Assembly (NCBI GenBank): GCA_032433595.1
Contig: JASWJB010000186.1
Location: 23,683-87,682, forward strand
DNA length: 64,000 bases
Origin: Conoideocrella luteorostrata
Lineage: Eukaryota; Ascomycota; Sordariomycetes; Hypocreales; Clavicipitaceae
Reading direction: 5' to 3'
Shown: positions 50,566 to 62,530 of the stretch, piece after piece
How the letters are laid out: each line of letters opens with the position of its first letter
How positions within the stretch are numbered: position 1 is the first letter of the stretch
Notes under the pieces: generated by a model
Told to the model about the DNA's origin: nothing
What the model saw: the letters and a program-made list of their open reading frames with translations, nothing else
Databases searched by the model: none
Translations under genes and position numbers: made by a program

Positions 50566-51851
50566 CTAAACATAATGTTCTGCAGAGTCATTGTTTCGAT
50601 CTTGCAAGCTGCGTCCAGTCTTCAGACACCTCCCTTTCCTACCCACTTCTTGCCGAAGCCACGTGAGGCGGGCTGTGTCCTCATCGTCAAAACTGAACGC
50701 ACCGTTCCAAAATCCGCAATCTATGTTTGGTGTCTCGTCGCGAGCCTTGATTTGGTCTTTGGCTGCACGATCTACTGGTGGTAGGTTCTTGATGCCTTGT
50801 TTGGCGTCAATTATGCTGGGTCCAGGAACGTGGTGGAAGAGTTCCGGATTAACGGTCCAGCAACGCAGTCCATAATCGCGGCAGCTAAGCAAGACTAGGA
50901 CGTCGTAGGCCTTGTGTCCGCGTCCTGATGGCTCTTTGCCCCCCAGTTCTAGCAGACGGCGCGCGCCGGCGCGTGAGAGTGCATAACCGAAGGTGCATAG
51001 GGGAAAGACGGAGCGGTGGACGAGGCGCGTCTGTTCACCGACACCAAGGTTCTTTAGCAACGACGCAGTGAAGGGATGTAGACTGTCAGAATGTGACATG
51101 GATAGGTCGGTAAAGGCCGTGTGTGGCGTCGTTTCGAGGTCCTTGGGCTTCACATGGCCGTCGACGAATTCAACGTCCATGCCATGCCAGTAGTCGCCGC
51201 AATGACCCAGATATAGCAAGTCCCAACTCTTCGGATCGCCATAGGGATACTGTCGTGCGTGAAGACCTGACGATGTAGTGCCGAGGAGATGGCGCATGGC
51301 GGCGGACACAAGTGGTGCTTGGGTTGTACGGAGACGGATATCCCAGTCGACGTCATCCTCGAGAAATAATGCGGTTTCCGCTCCCGAATCTAGAAACCTG
51401 GGTACCCAGGAAAGGGCAAAGGTTAACCACACAGATCCTAATGTACAACATAAAAGAAGGCGCAAATCCCTTACTGATGCAGAGCATGTACATGTCCGAG
51501 CCAGGCAAGTAGCGAGCCATTGCCAATAGATGAACTTTGGGCAAGTCTGAAGTTGCGCTGATCATCTTCTGTCCAGATTGGTTGTATAGGGATTGTTAAC
51601 TGCAACTCTGTGACGTTGGCCGCCTGAATGATGGTCTTGCGCCGCGGCGATCCTTGTTGGGAAACGACATAAATCTGGCCGAACCCAAGCGTGGCATTGC
51701 TGCTGGATGCGACGACTCCATCCGATGCACCCCCTCTCCGGAAGGAAGAGTGCAGGTGACTTGACGTAAAGAACCAGACGCTGCAGAAAAAGGAGAATAA
51801 TAATATCACCTTGCCAGTGCGCAGCCGACGGTTGGCTTTGAGAAGCAACAT
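50566..51851 (-). CDS. Glycosyltransferase family 25 (LPS-type glycosyltransferase)
   Basis: Exons 51851-51475 and 51397-50566 join in phase (CA|G) over a 77-bp intron (donor GTAAGG, GGTTAACC branch, CAG acceptor), giving 402 residues. An N-terminal anchor (VILLFSFFCSVWFF, about residues 15-28) marks a type II membrane protein of the Golgi. The catalytic domain opens with IYVVSQQGSPRRKTI and has the acidic metal motif FLEDDVDWD (about 140). YLGHCGDYW and FPLCTFGYALSRAGARRLLE follow, the last being typical of GT25. Family members transfer sugars, in bacteria onto lipopolysaccharide and in animals galactose onto collagen hydroxylysine. In fungi the donor and acceptor are unknown. It is divergent from a GT31-type gene 2.4 kb away. 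Confidence 0.88.
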
Positions 51852-54259
51852 TTCGTGCTTCGATTTCGTGTCATCACGGCCAAAGAAGAGCAGAGAGAGG
51901 CAAGGTTGGCTCCGGCCTTGTATTCTCCTGCCAAGTTTTGCGACCTGAGGGCACGCGGCGCGTCACATGGGGCAGGCGTAGCGACGAGTCGTATCCCTTC
52001 CTTTGACTGCGGTAAAGGCCTCAGGCTTGTCACTGGACCCACTACGAAAGGGATGGCATGATTGAGACCTTTATTGGCACCCACTACTCCGTACAAAGCA
52101 CCACATGTGATGTAGACGAAAATATCGTTAGCTTCTACGGAGTACGGACTACGGAGTACCATACTGGAATTCTCACCCTTTGCACTATGTCCTGATTGGT
52201 CCATATCGCTTTTCGTGGCATGCCTGAGGCCTCCGCAGTCGAAGGGATTGATTAGGCGGATTGCAAAAGGGGCAAGCGATTGTGGAAATTTGTGCCCCAG
52301 CAAGAGGTGGGGCATGCATTTGAGGGCGGACGGGCGGGACGATGTTGGCAGGTCCTGGACGTCGTGGCGCTTCACTCCCATCAACGCTAGCCCCGAAGCT
52401 GGCGGCCTGCAGGCAAGCTCTTCTCTGGAGTTGGGATGAGCGTTCTTCTGGACATTTCGCAAGGGGAAAAGGAGGGGCAGCTGGAAGAGTCCAGTGACTT
52501 TGATTTCATGGCGAGCGTATGTACAGAGTACTCCGTACTCCGTACATGCATTTATTAAATAAATGCCTGTTGCCAAGGGGACAATTTACGTGACCCCTTC
52601 ATAGCTAACCAACCGGGGTGCCAGAGGGTCACGTAATTTGTCCCGTTCGGCATCGAATCATTTCACACGCACGTCCGCCAGCTCTCAGTAAGATCATGCC
52701 AGTTGGCGGCCATGGCACATCTTCGCAGCCGTGCTTAGTCTCGCTATATCATGCGCAGCAGTGCGCAGCTGCTGATGGCGCTGCCATTATCCCCACGCCT
52801 GACGTACGCGGAGCGATCGATGGGACGAGCAACAGGTAATAACACAAGCACGTATGCGCTGCTTTCTATCGGCTCGACGATGTGACGGGAAATACACGAG
52901 GCAATAAGGTTTTTGCATGGCTAATAGTACGGCGTGAACACGCTAAGCAGCTAGGGAAGCCTAACACGGAATTAATGATGTAATTCTTCGGAATTTGATT
53001 CATCTAACTGCCCTATTGAGTAGAATTAGTCATAGAAGCCGAAGGCTGGTACACAAAGTATCAAGCATTTATTTTGTTTGCTCTACAGAAGGGATGCAAA
53101 AACTTATTACCACTCGCTGCAGACGATGCGATGAGGCATTGTCTGATACCTGGAAATTCAAGACTATGATGGGGGGCTGGAGTGGGGGGGAAGTACGGAG
53201 TAGATGACCTTAGGATGGAACCATTTAAGCAAGTCAGTGGTCCTCGGAAAGTAAAATGAGAAAACGTTGACTTAGCTCCTTGAAAAGCACGAACCACAAC
53301 CTCTTCTCTTCTTTTTGGTTCCAAATCTAAGCGCAAGAACGGCTTCGAAACCCCAGACAATGCAAGGAGCACTACTTGGCTTTGGCAGAGCAATTTGGTA
53401 GATGAAACTCTGATCTCCAACGACGGCAACACACGTCGCTTCTAATACAGCGTTTAATGCGCACATGTGACCATAAAAAATTTCGTACCATGTTCACTTG
53501 CCATGAGGACACGCAGATGGCCTTGGAATTAACGCGGAGAAGGCATTATTCCACCACCCAGACGCCTCTACTCTATAGACTGCTCCGCCAAAGACGTTGC
53601 GGCCAGCAGTGTCAATGCTATCTATCGGCGAAACTCAGCATCCTCATGAGCGAGAACTATCAATGTAGCGCGGCGCGTTGTTGCGGCAGTCAAGGCACCG
53701 TCATCGTTTTGTTCACCAACATGTTCGGGTGTCATCTTTGGTGCGTCTCATTTCAAGCTAGCGAATGCCGTACCAAGAGACGATTCGGCATGTATGGCCT
53801 TTTCTGATGGCGGCTTCGTCGCCCGAGGAATAGACGTCCATCAATACACTCGCCTTTGCAAGATCATGTCAGTACCTGCATGGCGAAGAGCTCTGCGAGG
53901 CTTGCTGGCATCAGATCTTGAAGCCAGGGGCTTTTCCGGGCCGTATCGCCCCGTACTCTTCACCAGGCGGTGATCCACACAGTGCGAAGGACTTTCGGGG
54001 CACTCGCCAACCGGACTCGACGACGGGCTGCATAGTGAGTGACACCAGTGCGTTTCATTTTTCGCAAATTCCACTCTCCTTTTTCCTCCCAGTCTCGAAA
54101 GGTTCTCCCCAGTGCAAACCAAATCGGCCCAATTGGCCGTGTAGTCACGAAGGGGGCCATTTCCGTTCTGGTTCCTGTCAACTTGCTTCCTATGCTCGGC
54201 CGTCCACTCCAACTGTCATGATTGGAGGCGCAGGAAGCCTTCAAGTCTAAGCAGCCGTC
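51852..54259. other. 2.4 kb divergent region between two glycosyltransferase genes
   Basis: Shared upstream region. It has a dense group of CGGAGTA elements at 52085-52094, 52136-52160 and 52529-52545, another half site at about 53193, and the near-palindromic start of the GT25 leader. The 256-codon minus-strand frame at 51806-52576 overlaps the GT25 exon and has no domain; I do not count it as a gene. Confidence 0.55.
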
Positions 54260-55798
54260 ATGATGCGTAGGCGAATGAGACTGACAATAGTCTCCATATC
54301 CATTCTCCTTGCATTGGCCATATTTGGCCGCATGACGCACACCCGGATGACCTCGAGTCTAGGCATGCTCGACCCGACATCCAGAAACAGACCCTCAGCT
54401 GCTAGGAAAAGCTGCGCCCCTGATGCTTCCCATTTCGCCGATATCAAGCGACGATACGACATCGCGGACGAGTTCGACTACTTCACCCGAACCATCAGCT
54501 TTCGGCGTAGCCAAGGTCTCGAGCGAAAGAGCATGACAGTTGTTCCACAAGCTTTCAGTCCCAACACGAGAACCATTGATGTCACCAAGCAAAACGATGG
54601 AGGTACCGTCAACGGTGACTGCCCCGAACCCGTACAAGTCAGGGTCCCTGTTTCAGGTCTTGCTTCCGCCGTCAACGCTTCGGACTTCGTATTCGGCATA
54701 TCAACTACATTTAATCGGCTGAATGAGTCGCGCTCTGAGATGGTCGGTGACTGGGAATATTGGCTCACTGATGGCCATGGTGTCAGCAACGGCGCGAAGC
54801 TGTTTCTTACGCTCTTGGAGGCAAGCGACGATGAGCTTCGCGACGCTCGTACTCTTCTTCGTGATGCTGGCATTGACGCCAATGTCGACCGGTCAGAGGA
54901 CCGAGATATGCCAGTTCGTTACATCAACCTCATTCCGCACCTATACCGACATGAAGATTCTCGACAAAGGAAGTGGTTGGTATTGTGCGATGACGATACA
55001 TTCTTCCCGAGCATGCATGGTCTTGTTCAAAGTTTGGACGCCTTTGATCACTCCAAGGAGCTTTATATTGGCACACTTTCGGAAGATGCTGGAGCTGTCG
55101 AGCGCCATGGTTCACAAGCATATGGGGGAGCTGGCGTTTTCTTATCAATGCCAATGGCCAAGAGAATCACAGAGTCCATCGGCAGCTGTGCATCACCGAA
55201 AAAGGTCGACGAAGCGGGATGGCAAGGCGACAAATTGCTGCGTAATTGCATCTACGAAAACAGTGACACACTGCTTGTTCTATTGCCGGGCCTGTGGCAG
55301 CTGGACTTCCGCGGCGACCCGGCAGGATTTTACGAATGGGGCCACAAACCGCTCTCGCTTCATCACTACCGAGGTGGTGGTTGGCATGAGGCCCACCCTG
55401 CGCAGTTTAGCAAAATCGCCTACGTCTGCGGCGAGGACTGTATCTTGCAGCGGTTCCAAACTGCTGACAACTTCATCATTTCCAGCTACTCCATTGCTTA
55501 TTACCCTACGGGCATTAAGTTCGATACGAGTCAGGTTGAACGGACTTTTGAGCCATTGTGGGAAAAGGGTTGGAATTTCGATTATGTGTTTGGTCCTCAG
55601 CGGCCGCCACTAAAGAGTAGCGGACGGAAGATCTCATGGGAGCTTCGAGGGTCGGAGGTCCGGTCGGATGGCTCAGTATTACAGACATTCTTGAGAAAAA
55701 AGGACCATCTCCGCTGGGACGGTGTAGGAAACCGGCAAATGGGTGAGCGTGATAGCGTAATTGAGCTGATCTGGGAGCCTTCTGGCGCTACTACCTAA
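54260..55798 (+). CDS. Glycosyltransferase family 31-type protein
   Basis: A single exon of 512 codons. It begins MMRRRMRL, with a basic cytosolic end then a signal anchor (TIVSISILLALAIFG, about residues 9-23), so it is a type II Golgi-type membrane protein. The luminal domain has the WLVLCDDDTFF motif (metal and nucleotide-sugar binding DDD at about 244-246), preceded by a YINLIPHLYR segment. A glycine-rich AYGGAGVFLSMPMAK block and GWQGDKLLRNCI follow. This layout is that of the fungal GT31/DUF604 group related to Fringe and beta-1,3-glycosyltransferases. Two sequons (NAS, NES) lie before the catalytic part. Donor and acceptor are unknown. It is divergent from the GT25 gene; a joint role in surface glycans is inference from position only. 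Confidence 0.85.
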   Translation: MMRRRMRLTIVSISILLALAIFGRMTHTRMTSSLGMLDPTSRNRPSAARKSCAPDASHFADIKRRYDIADEFDYFTRTISFRRSQGLERKSMTVVPQAFSPNTRTIDVTKQNDGGTVNGDCPEPVQVRVPVSGLASAVNASDFVFGISTTFNRLNESRSEMVGDWEYWLTDGHGVSNGAKLFLTLLEASDDELRDARTLLRDAGIDANVDRSEDRDMPVRYINLIPHLYRHEDSRQRKWLVLCDDDTFFPSMHGLVQSLDAFDHSKELYIGTLSEDAGAVERHGSQAYGGAGVFLSMPMAKRITESIGSCASPKKVDEAGWQGDKLLRNCIYENSDTLLVLLPGLWQLDFRGDPAGFYEWGHKPLSLHHYRGGGWHEAHPAQFSKIAYVCGEDCILQRFQTADNFIISSYSIAYYPTGIKFDTSQVERTFEPLWEKGWNFDYVFGPQRPPLKSSGRKISWELRGSEVRSDGSVLQTFLRKKDHLRWDGVGNRQMGERDSVIELIWEPSGATT

Positions 55799-56598
55799 GC
55801 ATGCTCTATTCTATGTAATATAGAAGATATATATATATATATATGCATTGAGGAATCGAGACACTCTAATCCTTCACCCCGTGCTAATCTCTGAGGTTTT
55901 GCCAACCTATGAAGATCGAATATTGGGGACATATTTTCCATCAGCCAGGTATACTCTTCACTGCCGCTGGTCTCCCGGCAGCTCTCAATTGTTGCAGCAA
56001 ACTCCTAATGCCATTACAAAAAAACCGAAGCGGGCACATGACCGTGCTACTGCGCTCTCATCCGAGCAATGCCATCCGTCCCCAAAACGATAAGTTGGGA
56101 CATTGAGTCGCAGCGTGCTCTTTGACCACATGATCGAAACTTGCTGATAGGACATCAGAGTGGCGCCTCCAGCACACCGTTATGCCAACACTTGAGCGAG
56201 TTATCGAGCGCAGGTCCTCCTGCTTGTACCATCTGCCATCTTCGCACGCCCGCTGTCGATGGTGCGCCCATTTCTGATCGTTGTGGTAACCAGTCCCACT
56301 AAGAGACGAAGACGAACGCCGCGTACCCAAAGCACCGTCACCTCACACGCTCCTCACAGCGAATGTATGTATGAGGGAGCACTCACTCGCAATCTATGGG
56401 GCGTCAACAACGCTGTGTGGGATGACATTCGTTGTTGGGAGGCATAGGGCTGGACGGCCGTGCGACGTCATTACCATTAATTATAAAACTAGAACTACCT
56501 ACCGACATGCCCAATCTTGGCCTCCTCAGGAATCGAAATGTCCGAGAAAGCATAACGAACACGTCACTGCTCTAAAGCCACGGGGCTCTTGCTCCAGG
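55799..56598. other. Intergenic region between convergent genes
   Basis: 3' flanks. There is an (AT)n microsatellite at about 55829-55844. No gene is seen. Confidence 0.55.
55829..55844. repeat. (AT)n microsatellite
   Basis: Eight AT dinucleotides in a row just after the GT31-type stop codon. Seen directly. Confidence 0.85.
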
Positions 56599-57470
56599 CT
56601 ACCCAAGTTCTGCTGCCCTCGGCGTGCCATGGCTTCCGAGCAGTTCAGACGGCGGTTGATGGGCTGTAGTCGCGGACGGATGGACCATCTTGGACATGTC
56701 GCTCGAGCCGGCGCCGCCGGGGTTGAAGTAGTAGTTATTAGACTGCAGCTCTGCGGCTTCCTTCTTCTTTTTGGGTCGGTACTTGACAAATAGCAAAATT
56801 CCAAAAAGGATAGCCAGACCGGCTACTCCCGCACCGACGCCGATGCCCGCTTTAGCTCCGGGCGAGAGCTCACTGCTGCTGTTCTGCGAGACGTCGCTTG
56901 TCGGTTTTGTTGGGTCGCCGCTAGTGGTCGCTTGCCCAGTGGGCACGGTAAGCGAAGACGAAGGGATTGCCGACGATGACGACGTCGGCGAGGCGGAGGA
57001 ACTAGTAGATGCCAACCCGGGGGAGATGAAAAAGAACCCCGACGATTGCGAATTTTTAATGGATGTGTTCCCTTGGACAGAGGGGTCACCCTCAAAGAGC
57101 CAGAGAAAGAACTTGTCCGAAATATTCAAGTCCAGGCTGTAGCTCTGCACGAGCCAGTCGAAGTCTTGGTCTGGCCCGTTGGTGGTTTCTGCATCATCAT
57201 CATCACAAGTTGAGTAAGCCTCAATTTCTGCATAAATTCTCGGTGCCCGGCCACGGGAAACATACGGAAGAGAATGGGTCCCAGCTTCGCGGCGCCGTCG
57301 AACTGCTGCCAAAGCGCGATTGTATATTTCGTGTAGGTAGTCCTATATCGAATCTTGTGCACGTCGCCGACCTTCCAGCGCGGGTAAGGAGGCGGCCCGG
57401 GAACAAAAAACTCAGCCAGGGCCAGAGCCGAGGGGATACTGAGCAAGATGCAAAGGATTCCGCGCAACAT
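56599..57470 (-). CDS. Type I single-pass membrane protein with Ser/Thr-rich stalk
   Basis: Exons 57470-57266 and 57188-56599 join in phase (C|AA) over a 77-bp intron (donor GTATGT, ACTCAAC branch), giving 264 residues. A signal peptide (MLRGILCILLSIPSALALA) is followed by a beta-rich domain of about 90 residues. It has the pattern seen in fungal surface proteins: a PGPPP start, a WxVGDVHKIRY strand, an IALWQQF strand, DFDWLVQSY and DKFFLWLFEG. A Ser/Thr/Pro-rich stalk (about 125-175), a membrane span (AGVAGLAILFGILLFV) and a stop-transfer RPKKKK follow. The cytosolic tail is about 55 residues with NNYYFNPGG. Such proteins resemble Wsc-like wall sensors in layout, but there is no WSC cysteine domain, so the role is open. 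ATG 57470 was chosen because it opens the signal peptide; an ATG lies upstream in frame. Confidence 0.8.
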
Positions 57471-57887
57471 GTTTCGACGACGTTCCCGCAATGGGAGGTG
57501 TGCGGCAGCCCTGTGATGCTGTTGATACATGAAGTGGCCACGCGAGACTGGCATGGGGACATGGCATATATATGTCTTTTATACAACGAACGGCTGGCTG
57601 GCTGGCGCTGTTCGCCCACCACACACACCTTGTAAGGCTGGTAACACTGGTAACAACATGCAGGCTGCGGCCTAGTGCTGAGGCGAGGCAGGTCTCAGAG
57701 CACTTTGGAGATGCACGATCCTTGCACTGAACCAGTCCCGCCCCTGTCACTACCCAGCCGCACCGGGCAAGGAATCGCGCACGCGCCTGGCAGATGAATT
57801 GAGACATCAGTGCCGACCCGGGTGTCAGCGCACTCTGCCTCTGCCCGGGACGCCTCGACTAATTGGTCGACACCTTTTTGTCGCGTC

Positions 57888-58395
57888 CCATCTCCTAGAT
57901 TTCCGTAAGCCTCCTCAAATGTACCGACGGGGACGTCGACCCAATGAAATCGTAATATTAAAGGTACTTAGTCCGCCACCTATTTTCCATTATAATAGAA
58001 GTCAAAGCAACCCCGTTTTTAACGGAGTACAAATCGCTACATTGCAGTGGTCGCAACCCCACGAGGTCGGCCGCCCGGGCAGCCTATAGGTGCTATCAGC
58101 TGCCTGCTCACGTACGCTATTTGCCTTGTCAATAATTGAAGCCTCTCCATCGAATATGGTGATTTGAGCCTCTTCGCTGGGCTCGTTAAGCTGCTCCAGA
58201 GGGTTATTGTGGTGTTCTGGCAGCGTGGAATTCATCGGCAATATCGTGAAACGCGTTGTAGGGCGGTTTGGTGTGCTAGGTTTTGGTCAGTTACGCGGGT
58301 CACTAGAAGTCCCTATGAAAAATAGGGATAAAAGTGGGGAAAATGGGCCGGCGATACAGTTGACGAGGCTTACGGGAATCTAGGAGATGGGAACA
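57888..58395. mobile_element. Candidate DNA-transposon remnant with inverted ends
   Basis: A block starting CCCATCTCCTAGATTTCCG at 57888 recurs inverted, ending at 58395 (CCCATCTCCTAGATTCCCG on the minus strand). Similarity continues inward through GTAAGCCTCnTCAA. Between them a minus-strand frame at 58002-58241 reads NEPSEEAQITIFDGEA and then TSWGCDHCNVAIC, which resembles the C-terminal cysteine motif of IS4/piggyBac-like transposases. Target duplications were not found and the true ends are uncertain. Confidence 0.45.
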
Positions 58396-58419
58396 GCTGG
58401 TGGAGGGGGAATGTAACGA

Positions 58420-61219
58420 TCGTATAACCCGTGTTCTTTTACACAGTAATCGCATTCAAGGGGTCTGATTGGATGATGCGGATAAGCATACAATGAGAAG
58501 TCATAAGGTTTCGTCAACGCCTCCGTCACTACTTTGAAGAGCAACCACATTAAAATGCTTGATGTTTTGTGTACCAGCCTTCGGCTTCTATGACTGTTTC
58601 TACTCGATAGGGCATTAGTGGAATCAAATTTCGAAGAATTCTATCATTAAATCCGTGTCAGGCTTCCTTAGCTGCTTTGCCTGTTCGCGCGGTACCAGCA
58701 GCCATGCAAAGCTTATTACCTCATACTGCAGATATTAGTTACTCCGCACGGTGAGACATGACGTTTCGGGCAGATACATATGTATGTTGCCTGACACGCG
58801 CACACAGATTAATCTGTAAGCGTAGATACATAAACAGGGCATGGCGCTAGTGCGGGGAGGCGCCCCTTTCCCCTCAGGGGCCGGGCCTTCCTTTTGAAGA
58901 TAGATCATCATCGTCACTACGGGGTGAAGTTGAGGTGTGCCATGCAGCCTCACATCCTCATCCATCCACAACCCCCACTTCTCGAGCCGTTGCCGGTTTC
59001 CCACGGCGCTGCTGCGACTTCGCAACCATAAACCACTCCCCCAGGAAAGTCCTCCTCAACATTACTGCACCGCTGACAATGGAGCGGCATCCCAACCCTT
59101 GGATGTAATGGGTTGTAATGACGAGGGGGTATGCGGCGTGGTAAGCGGTACAAGTACGCCATATATCAGGTTCTGCCGTAGATGCGAAATGAAAGTTCCA
59201 TGCGCCGAGAAACGAAAAAGCAGAACAGAGCTTGCACAGCAACAAGTCCAAAGGGAACCAAAACAAAAAAAAAAAAAAAACCCTCGCGACCGATACTACA
59301 TATCAGAAGGGTATTCGCTTCCACGCCTTGTTCTTCCCGTTTGGCAAACGAGCGACGAGAGCAAACACAGCACAGATGACTTAGATACCTGACGTATTGC
59401 CACTGCTTGCCAAGGTGAAATGAAACATCCTTTCCAAATGAAATCCAAAGGAGTCTCGTGCCATAGATCATGCGTTCCGAGTGCGTCTGACTCCTATGTG
59501 TCAACAAGACGGAGGAAATGAGAAAATAAATAAAGTCCGGTCACCGGAATGGCGGGGGCGAAGACTGAGAAGGGGCATTTTGCTTTTTCCCTTATTGTTT
59601 CTCTTGGATGTATCGGAAAGTTCAATTCTTTCGAAGCCTGATTATCGTTGACCTGAATTTGCGGTTTTTGAACCCATGCGAAGACGTCGTCGCCAAGATC
59701 ATGCTGGCAAGGCATGCGCATTGTCAACTTAAGAGTCGTAATTGGCGCGGTATCCGAATCGCAACAGCTCTATCCCGGCAAACCTTAAAGTACGAGTCAA
59801 ACTGTACTTAATATAACTTCACAGTCAAGATGGGGAAATGCGCTCACGGACATGACAAAGTGTTCAAGGATATGACGCCACGCTGCCTCCATTTCCCTCC
59901 TGCAACCAGGCTGAATACTTGGGTGACCTCAATTGGCTGCGATATTATTCTTCAGCACCCTCTGGTGAGGCGTCTGTTGTCATTCCCTACAGTCCCAGCT
60001 CCAAGAAAGGTTGTTACGGCCACTTTTGTTTTGGATACACATTAGTTACCTGTTTGGGGCTTTGAGCTCGGGTAAGGGCCGCCTGCACGTCGCGCCGGTT
60101 AGAGAATCGAATATTCCCAAGGACGCACCGCACCCTCGAGCTTCTATATATAGTACTCGGTAGGCAGTCAAAGGATACTACGGCGTTCTTAGTCTTCCTG
60201 GTAGAGTCTCATTTTCGATTGATTCTAGTCAGGGGCTTGGGGGCGTCATTTGCCGCTTTGACCAAGCGTTAGGGGCGGCGCGTAGCCTCACTGCCTCATC
60301 GTGTCTCCAGTGCTCGCTGTAGTGCTGTGTGTGGCCAGGCCAGGTCAGGTCTACCCTTGCGGGGCGTTGGGTGTGGTCTGGCATTACTACGCCTTTGCCT
60401 GGCCTGCGCTATAGCCCTCGCTTTTGCTTTAGGCGCATGCCGCCCGCATCCAGCCTGCCAGCCTTCTGGTTTCAAGGCCTTCTTTAAATCGGCAGGTTAG
60501 GTAGTCAAGGTACAGGTGTCATGGTCAGAATCGTCAGATGCATGTAAGTGGGACGTACATGGCCCTTTCTGCACAGAATAATGACACATAAATATGCTTG
60601 CAATCCCATTACATAATGAGAGATTCCTTTGTGTGCCCTCCTATGCGTCCGGTCTGGCTACTGCGCCTAGAACCACGAAATTAACTCAAACAGTCGCTAA
60701 GCCTAGCAGTCACAATCCTTACCATCTCCTTCCTGCTACAGAATCCCTCATCTAGCTCAAGACCTCTGGGCTAGTATTCAAAAGTTGCGGCTTAGCAAGG
60801 GGCTCAGCACGCTACGCGCCAGGGTTACTCTGTACGGAGTACTCCGTACTTGGGGTCGAACTCGCCCGAACCAGTCCCACTACTCGCGCCACGCCCCACC
60901 ACATAAGGCGGGGCGTGGCACGAGTAATTGAGACGGCCAACTCACTAGCCAACAGCAAGGTGGGCGTCGTACGGTTCGTTGTTCTAACGTAGCCCGTCAC
61001 AAGGCATTCGTCTTGTCCATCTGTGCCTTAAAAACCTTGTCGCCTACCTATGATGGCTGAGGTTGGAAATGGCATGTCGAGCAAACTTCATGTCTACCGA
61101 TACAAGAAAAAAAACGCATTGTGATAGAGGAAGCAAATGCTTAAGCAATAGCCTGAATATATGAGTAGATGCTAGGCTGTCGGCTACTTGCAAGAAATAT
61201 CATCATATGCATCACCTAT
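58420..61219. other. 2.8 kb gene-free region
   Basis: No gene is supported. It contains an A run at about 59264-59280 and a full palindrome TACGGAGTACTCCGTA at 60834-60849. Repeated CCTGGCC-type words appear around 60340-60410. Open frames here are short. Confidence 0.5.
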
Positions 61220-62530
61220 GCAAAATAGCACTTAACAATAGCAGAGCTCTCACACACTCTTGCTGTGGAGATCAACAACTCTGAGCTTCGCAGAGATAAC
61301 TTTCGAGAAATTAATAACGTAATCTCTGTCTGCTCGGCATTAGTTGCGGCTAAGAAGGAGAGCAGCATCGTCTGTTTGGTCGCTACACGACTTAGGAATG
61401 CTTTGAGCGGCCAGAGATACATCGATTTTTGAATACAGAGACTAAGATCACAAAAGCCTGTAGTAGGCACTTGTCGTTTATTGTCATTGAGAGACGGTTC
61501 CGTCAAACAACATTGAGTCTGCAAGGGGTCTGCCGTCAAAATCCGCTCTTTGACCATCCCGCATGCAGCTGGCTCGAAACGCTTCGTTAGAATCAAAGGA
61601 GCTGGTTCTCGAATTTTTAATGAAAACGAATAAAGGCAATATGTCCACCGCATACCAAGCAATGCTGACATATAACGATTCGGGGTGTGCATGGCCAAAT
61701 GAGGTTGGGATATTATAAGAGCAATGTCACTATGTAGCGTACTTTGGACTTCAAGAAGTGATAGCATGGTTAACAGATAATGAGTATCATAGGGATCTGA
61801 AAGACAATCATGGCAGCAGAGAACAAGCAAAGAGATTGTGAAAATAATGCTAACGACTTATGATGCGGAGCCGCACTCTTCTAGTTTCAGCGGTCAGACG
61901 CCTTTATCTTATGCGGCGGAATGCGGCTATGAATCAGTTGTGAAGCTATTAATTCGTGAGCCAAAACACCGAATAAACTCTACAGATTATGTTTATGGCT
62001 AATTGTTCTTATGTGGGCAGCACAGAATAGCAGCGACGAGGTAGTATAGTTATTACTGACCAGTGACGAAATCAAACTAAATCCGCGCAATATAAGTGGC
62101 AATTAGCATTGTCTCGCACTGGGCAATAAGCGTATATTTATACTACAATCTCTTTTAAGAAAAACTGAGCTTAATTTAGCCATTATAAACAAAGACAGCG
62201 AAGCGCCACTAATACGGGCTACTTGCAAGGCAAATGAGGAAATTCCCAGACTGATTCTAACGAGAAAAGCTGTTCACAAATCGAGGGGCAGTAGAGGCCA
62301 GACAGCCTTGTCGTGCGCTGCGATAAATGGTAACGAAAATATTGTAAAGCTACTACTACTCGATGCTGAGTCGCCGAGGTGGGGTCTAATAATATTAGAT
62401 ATCACACGCTGCTATCATCCGCGGGCGGACAGGGGGGTGGAAGTGGTTGATTGGTTAGTTACTTGATCATGGCGCTGACCTATTCTCAATTGACAACGAG
62501 GGATACAAACCAGATTAGTGTGCTCCAAAA
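61220..62530 (+). pseudogene. Decayed NACHT/ankyrin-repeat (NLR-like) gene
   Basis: The three plus-strand frames together give recognisable pieces in the right order. FREINNVISVCSALV (about 61299) and RYTT followed by ECFERPEIHRFLNTE (about 61380-61450) match the winged linker after NACHT domains. NPLFDHPACSWLE follows. Ankyrin units come next: GLQEVIAWLTDNEY and DLKDNHGS (about 61747-61815), GQTPLSYAAECGYESVVKLL (61892-61951), GQTALSCAAINGNENIVKLL (62296-62355) and DHGADLFSIDNEGYKP (about 62465-62513). At least six stops or frame changes break it. Fungal NACHT-ankyrin proteins are NLR-like signalling NTPases tied to self/non-self recognition. The region is AT-rich, consistent with decay and possibly repeat-induced point mutation. 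Confidence 0.72.

Noticed and set aside
51806..52576. 256-codon minus-strand frame
   Set aside because: No domain, overlaps the GT25 first exon in another frame, and lies in a promoter with many CGGAGTA elements.
61216..61830. 204-codon minus-strand frame
   Set aside because: The opposite strand carries the NACHT/ankyrin relic; this frame shows no domain.
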